Source of the DNA: Maribacter sp. ACAM166
Lineage (GTDB): Bacteria; Bacteroidota; Bacteroidia; Flavobacteriales; Flavobacteriaceae
Length of the DNA: 49,033 bases
NCBI RefSeq assembly: GCF_005771495.1
Contig: NZ_VAUW01000033.1
Location: 1 to 49,033, forward strand
Direction of reading: 5' to 3'
Position numbers and translations under genes: made by a program. A model generated the notes under the pieces. The model did no database searches. It saw only the letters and a program-made list of their open reading frames with translations, and was not told the origin of the DNA. This document shows positions 43,307 to 49,033 of this stretch, in pieces (the first letter of the stretch is position 1; every line of letters starts with the position of its first letter).

Positions 43307-45376
43307 ATGGATTTTAGAAAAAGGAGGAAGACTGCGGGATTATTGGCATTTTGTCTATTTTTTCTCAACTGTGGCGAGAAATCTTCCAAATCTGCAGAAG
43401 TACTGCACCAAGTTACGGAAGAACATCTTGAGGCGGTACTGTTCAATGAGGTAAGCTTGGAGGATAAATTTTGGAAACCAAGGTTAAAGATTCAGGCGGA
43501 TACCCTGGTACCTTTTGCATTGGACAAGACAATGCCAGCCGTTGAAAATTTAGAAAAGACAGCTAAATTTTTAAAAGGAGATACTACGGATTTACCTTTT
43601 CCACATCGTTATATTGCTTCGGACCTTTATAAAGTGATGGAAGGGGCCGCACTATCCTTAATGGAAAATCCAAATAAAGAATTGGAAAAACGTCTGGATG
43701 GGATTATAGATATCATAGGGAATGCGCAGCAAGAAGATGGCTACTTATACGAGGCCCACATTACCGGGGTTTCAAAAGACCATGACCATTGGGGCGGAGG
43801 CGGGATGGGGGACAAACCGTACTCCTATGTGCTTCACAGTCACGAACTTTACAATATGGGGCACATGTACGAAGCGGCAATTGCATATTACCGGTCAACT
43901 GGAAAAGATACGTGGTTAAAAATTGCCGAGAAAAATGCACAGCATATCAACAAGGTTTTTTTCTTAGGAGATTCCAACTATAATGATGGTAAACCTGTTA
44001 ATCAAGCACCAGGGCACCAAGAATTAGAAATTGCCTTAGTAAAACTTAATCATGCTACAGGTAAACAGTTGTATTTGGACATGGCAAAAAAGTTTTTGGA
44101 TATTCGTGGCAAAACCTTTATTCCGGAAGGCGAAGGTGTAATGGCACCGACCTACGCCCAACAGCATTTACCGGTATCTGAGCAGACAACAGCGGTCGGG
44201 CATGCCGTAAGGGCCGCATATATGTACGCAGCAATGGCTGATGTAGGGGCTTTGACCAATAATAAGGAGTATGACCACGCACTAAATAGTATATGGCAGA
44301 ACATTGTGGATACCAGAATGCATATTACAGGAGGTTTGGGCGCCATTCATGGTATCGAAGGTTTTGGTGCGGAATATGAGCTGCCCAACAAGGAAGCCTA
44401 TAATGAAACATGCGCCGCTGTGGGTAACGTACTTTTCAATCATAGAATGTTCTTGGAACATAGAGATGCCAAATATATGGATGTGGCGGAGGTGGCCCTG
44501 TTCAATAATTCCTTGGCAGGAATGAACCTGAACGGCAATCGTTTCTTTTATGTAAATCCCTTGGAATCCGATGGTACAACTCCTTTTAACCAAGGAAAAG
44601 CAGGACGCGCCCCATGGTTCGGCACGGCCTGCTGTCCATCTAATCTCGCTAGATTATTACCACAGGTCAGTGGTATGATGTATGCCCACACTGACGATGA
44701 TATTTATGTGACCTTGTATGCTAGCAATCATACGGAAATTGCGTTAAAGGATGGTAAGGTCAACTTGCATCAAACATCAAATTATCCCTTTGAGGGTAAT
44801 GTCACGCTGGAATTGAACCCAGAAAAGAAGCAAGAATTCACGCTGAGGTTACGAATTCCAACTTGGGCCCAAGACAAATTTGTTCCTGGATTGCTATACA
44901 GCTATACCGAACCGAACAAACAGGGATTTTCCCTTAAGGTAAATGGGAAATCCGAACCCATAATCATGGAGAAGGGCTTTGCTACTATTAATAGAACGTG
45001 GGCACCAAAGGATTTGGTAGAACTTAAACTTCCCATGCCTGTAAAGTTCAACCAGGCCATAGAGCAGGTCCAAGCCGACCGAAATCGAATAGCGGTCACA
45101 AGGGGACCTTTGGTGTATTGTGCCGAAGGGGTTGATAACTCAGGAAGTGTACAACGTTTTTTTATTGATCAACTACCAACCTCCCAAAGCATGCAGACTG
45201 AGACCATGTCCGATGGATTAATGAATAATATCACTGAAATATCCTTGCCCGTAAAGTCAAATGAAGGAAATATGGTGATGGAAGAAAAAATGACCTTGAT
45301 TCCCTATTATGCGTGGAACAATCGCGGTGATTCATCAATGATTGTTTGGTTTCCAAAAGACATAAAAAAACCATAA
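43307..45376 (+). CDS. GH127 beta-L-arabinofuranosidase lipoprotein
   Basis: A 689-residue lipoprotein (lipobox LFFLNC near residue 22). It resembles the protein at 39073 throughout: VSLEDKFWKPRLKIQAD, NAQQEDGYLYEAH, LHSHELYNMGHMYEAAIAYY, GHAVRAAYMYAAMAD. The catalytic set is E367-T-C369 and C442-C443. It should act on beta-L-arabinofuranosides at the cell surface or in the periplasm. It begins 12 bases after the divergent GH127-type gene and is followed by a hairpin terminator. In the stretches I counted, its base composition is richer in G+C than in neighbouring genes, which could reflect a separate origin. Confidence 0.9.
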   Translation: MDFRKRRKTAGLLAFCLFFLNCGEKSSKSAEVLHQVTEEHLEAVLFNEVSLEDKFWKPRLKIQADTLVPFALDKTMPAVENLEKTAKFLKGDTTDLPFPHRYIASDLYKVMEGAALSLMENPNKELEKRLDGIIDIIGNAQQEDGYLYEAHITGVSKDHDHWGGGGMGDKPYSYVLHSHELYNMGHMYEAAIAYYRSTGKDTWLKIAEKNAQHINKVFFLGDSNYNDGKPVNQAPGHQELEIALVKLNHATGKQLYLDMAKKFLDIRGKTFIPEGEGVMAPTYAQQHLPVSEQTTAVGHAVRAAYMYAAMADVGALTNNKEYDHALNSIWQNIVDTRMHITGGLGAIHGIEGFGAEYELPNKEAYNETCAAVGNVLFNHRMFLEHRDAKYMDVAEVALFNNSLAGMNLNGNRFFYVNPLESDGTTPFNQGKAGRAPWFGTACCPSNLARLLPQVSGMMYAHTDDDIYVTLYASNHTEIALKDGKVNLHQTSNYPFEGNVTLELNPEKKQEFTLRLRIPTWAQDKFVPGLLYSYTEPNKQGFSLKVNGKSEPIIMEKGFATINRTWAPKDLVELKLPMPVKFNQAIEQVQADRNRIAVTRGPLVYCAEGVDNSGSVQRFFIDQLPTSQSMQTETMSDGLMNNITEISLPVKSNEGNMVMEEKMTLIPYYAWNNRGDSSMIVWFPKDIKKP

Positions 45377-45410
45377 AAGCATATAACCATTCACATTTAT
45401 AGATTTAGTG

Positions 45411-45431
45411 ATCAATGGTCCCATTGATTTT
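45411..45431 (+). terminator. Terminator after the GH127 cluster
   Basis: ATCAATG (45411-45417), loop GTCC, CATTGAT (45422-45428), running into TTTT. About 35 bases after the stop codon. The remaining gap to 45655 shows no gene. Confidence 0.5.
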
Positions 45432-45655
45432 AAACCTTAATTCTATTGAAGTGTAAAGTTAGTGCCATTGGTCTCCGATGTTTGGTTTTGGTTTTACTTG
45501 GAAAAGATAAAGTATCATGACAAAGAATTAACTTGATTATGGGACACAGTAGATTTAAAATATAAATGAGGGAGAGGATTTCAAATCCTTTATGGAGATG
45601 AGTTAATTTACCAATCTAATGTCTTTACAAAAGTTCAAATAAAAATTTAAAAGTA

Positions 45656-47296
45656 ATGTTGAAATATCCCAAAGCAGTCGCTATAATGTGTATAACGTTG
45701 AGTATAATTGCATGTGATGATAGAGATGAGGTGGAATCACCGGTTCTATCTTTTCAAGATTATGCCCATTATTTTTCACAATTCAATGAAAAGGATGATG
45801 AGCTTTACAAACAGTACGTAACAAACGCCGAAGTTATTCCATTTTTGGAAAAGAACATTCCTTTATTGGATATTCCCGATAGCATCATCCAAAAAACCTA
45901 TTATTTCAGGTGGTGGACCTTCAGAAAGCACATTAAACAGACCCCGAACGGGTTTGTGATTACGGAGTTTCTTCCTGAGGTGCCTTGGTCTGGAAAGTAC
46001 AATACCATCAATTGCCCCGCAGCATATCATATTTTTGAAGGCCGTTGGTTAAGAGATGATATTTATATAAAAGACTATATCAATTATTGGCTCAATGAGG
46101 CTGATAATGTGCGTAAATATAGTTTTTGGGTCTCCAATGCCACTTGGGCGTTTGGCAAGGTGCATAATGATACTGCTTTTTTAAAAAAACAATTTCCCTT
46201 ACTTATTGATAACTACAGTGCTTGGGAGAAAGAACGCCGCGATGGCTCTAATCGTTTATTTTGGCAAAATGATAATATGGACGGGATGGAACTAAGCTCT
46301 GGAGGTAGGATTATTAATAATGGTGAAGAAAAATTTTCTTCCTTGGCGGCAAGGCCCACAATCAACAGTTATATGTATGCTGATGCTAAGGCTATTGCAG
46401 AGTTAGCCACTTTTTTTGATTATTCAAGTTTGACTCAGACATATCAGGACAAGGCGAAGCAAATTAAGGAACTAGTAGAAAACAGGCTTTGGAACGATTC
46501 GTTGAATTTTTTTACCATTCTTCCCCGAGATTACTCCGATAAGGATAAGCCTATAAATATACGCGAACTGATTGGATACACTCCTTGGTATTTTAATTTA
46601 CCGGAAGATGATTCCAAATATGTCAAAGCATGGGAAAAAGTGTTGGATACTAATGCATTTGCAGCCCCTTATGGCCTTACAACGGTTGAGCGGTCACATC
46701 CGTATTTTCAAATAAAGTATGAAGGGCATGAATGCCAATGGAACGGTCCGTCATGGCCTTTTGCAACTACTCAGACCTTAAAAAGTTTTTCCAACTTTTT
46801 GAACAACTATAAGTTCAATGGCAGTCTTTCAAAAAACGATTATTTCCAACTACTGAAACAGTATGCTGCAGCGCATCAAATAACTTGGGAGAACGGCGAT
46901 ACGCAAATGTGGATTGATGAGAATATAAATCCGTTTTCAGGCGATTGGATTTCGCGCACCCGTTTAAAAACATGGGAAAATGGCACATGGTCTGAAGAAA
47001 AAGGTGGAGAAGAAAGGGGTAAGGACTATAATCATTCGGGCTTTTGTGATTTAGTCATAAACGACTTAATTGGCTTCAAACCCCAAATGGACGGAAGTAT
47101 TGTAATCAAACCCTTAGTACCAGATAGCTGGGATTGGTTTTGTTTAGATAGGATAAATTATCATGGAAAAGAGCTGACAATTATATGGGATAAGAATGGA
47201 ACAAAATACAATAGGGGTATTGGTTTTCAGATTATTTACAACGGTAAGCAGATTCATACCTCAAATGGGATTGAGTTGATTAAATTAAAAATTTAA
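45656..47296 (+). CDS. GH63-like (alpha/alpha)6 glycosidase lipoprotein
   Basis: A 546-residue lipoprotein (lipobox IIAC near residue 20). It matches the catalytic part of the protein at 18840 along its whole length: TYYFRWWTFRKH, WSGKYNTINCPAAYH, the acidic loop NDNMDGMELS with D209 and E212, WNGPSWPFATTQT, and the end DLIGFKPQMDGSIVIKPLVPD. It lacks the two discoidin-like domains of that paralogue and has a lipid anchor instead. The fold suggests inverting glycosidase activity; the substrate is unknown. It lies between two gaps of about 275 bases and may be transcribed by itself. Confidence 0.72.
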   Translation: MLKYPKAVAIMCITLSIIACDDRDEVESPVLSFQDYAHYFSQFNEKDDELYKQYVTNAEVIPFLEKNIPLLDIPDSIIQKTYYFRWWTFRKHIKQTPNGFVITEFLPEVPWSGKYNTINCPAAYHIFEGRWLRDDIYIKDYINYWLNEADNVRKYSFWVSNATWAFGKVHNDTAFLKKQFPLLIDNYSAWEKERRDGSNRLFWQNDNMDGMELSSGGRIINNGEEKFSSLAARPTINSYMYADAKAIAELATFFDYSSLTQTYQDKAKQIKELVENRLWNDSLNFFTILPRDYSDKDKPINIRELIGYTPWYFNLPEDDSKYVKAWEKVLDTNAFAAPYGLTTVERSHPYFQIKYEGHECQWNGPSWPFATTQTLKSFSNFLNNYKFNGSLSKNDYFQLLKQYAAAHQITWENGDTQMWIDENINPFSGDWISRTRLKTWENGTWSEEKGGEERGKDYNHSGFCDLVINDLIGFKPQMDGSIVIKPLVPDSWDWFCLDRINYHGKELTIIWDKNGTKYNRGIGFQIIYNGKQIHTSNGIELIKLKI

Positions 47297-47569
47297 TCAA
47301 ACTAGTGGAATTCTTGTACCGTTCTATTTTTTCAAAGGGCTTGCTTGATTTTGAGGTTTATAATGAAAATTAAAGCGCGGTTTAATGAATTTCTTTTTGT
47401 TCTTGAAGGGTACTATATGATTGATTAGTTCGTGACAGTCATCTGTTGAGAAAATTCAAGATTTTGGTTTCCCCGTTTTGTTTGTTGTTTCCATTGTGTT
47501 GGAAAAGGAAGGCTTCATCATTGAAGTAAATATTCAAAAATTTAAATAAATGATTAAAATTATTTTAAA
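47297..47569. other. Gap before the last complete gene
   Basis: A 273-base AT-rich stretch with no protein-like frame, clear promoter or hairpin that I can support. Confidence 0.3.
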
Positions 47570-48655
47570 ATGAAACATTATTTAAATATTCACACGATGC
47601 TCAAGGGTTTTTTCTTCATTACAGTTCTAATGCTATCATTAATGTCTTGCGGGGTTACAAAGGAAAAATTAGACAAAACTGTTTCTGATGAGGTAATGCA
47701 GAAAATTTATGAAGAGATTAAAACACCATATAAATATGGTATTGTATTTCAGCACCCGGACACTACTAAAATGATAGACTCGCCAACCATTTTTCGAGAG
47801 AATGATACTTGGTTTATGACTTACATTATCTATGATGGCCAAGGGTATGAAACTTGGCTAGCTCTAAGTGCAGACCTGCTTAATTGGGAATCAAAAGGTA
47901 AAATATTGTCGTTCACAGAAAACACGTGGGACGCTAATCAAAAAGCAGGATATGTTGCACTCGTAGACATAGATTGGGGAGGTGATTATTCAGTAGAGAA
48001 ATACCAAGGTAACTATTGGATGACCTATCTAGGTGGAAGCACAATAGGATATGAGGCCGGGACTTTAAAAATAGGTTTGGCCAATACCACTACTTTAACT
48101 AAAGTACATGAATGGAATACAAAGAATACACCTCTCTTATCTCCAGAAGATAAAGATGTAAGAAGCTTTGAAAATAAAACAATATACAAAAGTTTGGTTT
48201 TTCGTGATACCGAAAAACATACTGGATATCCATTTATTATGTACTATAATGCGAAAGGGGAAGGTGATTACGAAAGTATTGGAATGGCCGTCTCCAACGA
48301 TATGAAAGTTTGGAAACGTTACGGAAAAAACCCTGTTATTACTAGAGAGAACGGTATTTGCGGAGATGCACAAATCACAAAGATTGGTGATGTTTATGTT
48401 ATGTTTTATTTTGGTGCATTTTGGAAACCAGGCGGTTTTGAACGATTTGCTACTTCTTATGATTTAATAAACTGGACAGATTGGACAGGAGAGGACCTTG
48501 TGGCTCCTTCAGAAGAGTATGATAAAACTTATGCTCACAAACCTTGGGTAATAAAGTGGGATGGAGTTGTTTATCACTTTTATAATGCTGTGGGTTCGGA
48601 AGGTAGAGTGATAGCGTTAGCAACATCACACGACAAGAGAAATGGTGATAAATAA
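47570..48655 (+). CDS. Five-bladed beta-propeller glycosidase-like lipoprotein (GH43/GH130-like)
   Basis: A 361-residue lipoprotein (lipobox LSLMSC near residue 27). The chain shows the repeated blade pattern of the GH43/GH117/GH130 type folds: MIDSPTIFRENDTWFMTYIIYDG, LSADLLNWESKGKILSF, ESIGMAVSNDMKVWKRYGKNPV, GDAQITKIGDVYVMFYFG, and HKPWVIKWDGVVYHFYNA. An Asp in the first blade and acids in later blades are in suitable positions for catalysis, but I cannot assign a numbered family. In this locus an alpha-L-arabinofuranosidase or a related exo-activity on side chains is a reasonable guess. It is the last gene before the IS4-type element. Confidence 0.65.
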   Translation: MKHYLNIHTMLKGFFFITVLMLSLMSCGVTKEKLDKTVSDEVMQKIYEEIKTPYKYGIVFQHPDTTKMIDSPTIFRENDTWFMTYIIYDGQGYETWLALSADLLNWESKGKILSFTENTWDANQKAGYVALVDIDWGGDYSVEKYQGNYWMTYLGGSTIGYEAGTLKIGLANTTTLTKVHEWNTKNTPLLSPEDKDVRSFENKTIYKSLVFRDTEKHTGYPFIMYYNAKGEGDYESIGMAVSNDMKVWKRYGKNPVITRENGICGDAQITKIGDVYVMFYFGAFWKPGGFERFATSYDLINWTDWTGEDLVAPSEEYDKTYAHKPWVIKWDGVVYHFYNAVGSEGRVIALATSHDKRNGDK

Positions 48656-48873
48656 ATATAGTAAACGGGGTTGTTCCGAGTGTAATTTTAGATTTTAATT
48701 CATTATTAGTGTAAATACTGTCCGGTTAAAAGGTTTACTAACTTATCTACCGGTTCTATAACTGCAATCGGTTACGTGCTATGCTTTATTTATAACCAAT
48801 CCTGTCCTAAACGTTTTCAAGAATGAATAACTTTACTGTTTTCATTGACCTAAAGCTACCGTTTTGGTTTTTT
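48656..48873. other. Gap before the right-hand insertion sequence
   Basis: No gene. It contains CCAATCCTGTCC near 48798-48809, which could belong to the end of the adjacent IS4-type element, but the partner end is outside the window. Confidence 0.3.
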
Positions 48874-49033
48874 TCAGAATAGAACCCCCTGTACGATATT
48901 TTGTTTAGGCGGCGGATGGTCTTGAAAAGGGTGGTCGAGCCATTTTTGGAGGTCTACCTTAACAAAAAGGTTGAGTCTTATAAAAGCGACCAGATTTGAT
49001 AAGTACCATTTGTATTTTGCCATAGCTTTCAGT
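48874..49033 (-). CDS. IS4-family transposase, C-terminal part (runs off window)
   Basis: The minus strand from the window edge reads 53 codons to TGA at 48876-48874: it includes AMAKYKWYLSNLVAFIRLNL, then FVKVDLQKWLDHPF and ends QNIVQGVLF. The run FIRLNLF...LQKWLD resembles the C-terminal tail of IS4-type transposases of Bacteroidota. The catalytic part is outside the window, so family and integrity are provisional. It marks the right border of the carbohydrate locus. Confidence 0.6.
   Translation of the reverse strand, partial: LKAMAKYKWYLSNLVAFIRLNLFVKVDLQKWLDHPFQDHPPPKQNIVQGVLF

Noticed and set aside
1..49033. CRISPR arrays, tRNA or rRNA genes
   Set aside because: No regularly spaced direct repeats, and no cloverleaf-like or rRNA-like segments seen on either strand.

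Overview
The window looks like the chromosome of a marine-type Flavobacteriaceae (Bacteroidota). It is AT-rich, most genes lack a clear Shine-Dalgarno sequence, two candidate promoters resemble the Bacteroidota TAnnTTTG element, and it carries a SusC/SusD pair, many Sec- or lipobox-bearing surface enzymes and Bacteroidota-type insertion sequences. The genus cannot be fixed from sequence alone.

Layout. 1-867: two same-family (IS1595-type) transposase genes on the minus strand; the left copy runs off the window and seems to have inserted into the C-terminal part of the right copy. 1065-2574: a ThuA-like lipoprotein and, convergent with it, a Nudix-fold transcription factor of the AraR type. 3086-11661: a LamG/Ig-like/GH127-type enzyme, a DUF5695-like secreted protein and a GH146-like enzyme. 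11914-18648: a compact arabinose operon (araB-araD-araA, aldose 1-epimerase, sodium/sugar symporter). 18840-21455: a GH63-like (alpha/alpha)6 protein with two C-terminal discoidin-like domains. 21895-23111: a decayed region with a twice-broken metallophosphatase lipoprotein gene and a short relic of a second Nudix regulator. 23522-28122: SusC and SusD, ended by a terminator. 28307-38959: an operon of three ~1100-residue FG-GAP/VCBS plus ASPIC/UnbV lipoproteins and one small unknown lipoprotein. 39073-45376: three more GH127-type enzymes in a row. 45656-48655: a second GH63-like lipoprotein and a beta-propeller glycosidase-like lipoprotein. 48874-49033: the C-terminus of an IS4-type transposase running off the right edge.

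How it fits together. This is a polysaccharide utilisation locus for an arabinose-rich glycan. All five GH127/GH146-type proteins keep the Glu-x-Cys plus Cys-Cys set that binds zinc and supplies the cysteine nucleophile in beta-L-arabinofuranosidases. The likely substrate therefore holds beta-linked L-arabinofuranose, as in hydroxyproline-rich glycoproteins (extensin-like) or algal glycans; that is an inference. Surface lipoproteins and SusCD would bind and import oligosaccharides, exo-enzymes would release L-arabinose, the epimerase and symporter would prepare and import it, and AraB/A/D would convert it to xylulose 5-phosphate. Control is probably by the AraR-like protein; two promoter regions (before the first GH127 gene and before araB) share a GTGT-N7-ACACTT dyad placed just after a -7-like element. 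I see no hybrid two-component or ECF sigma/anti-sigma regulator in the window.

The least understood parts are the VCBS/ASPIC operon, the DUF5695-like protein, the two GH63-like proteins and several strong inverted repeats in the regulatory regions.
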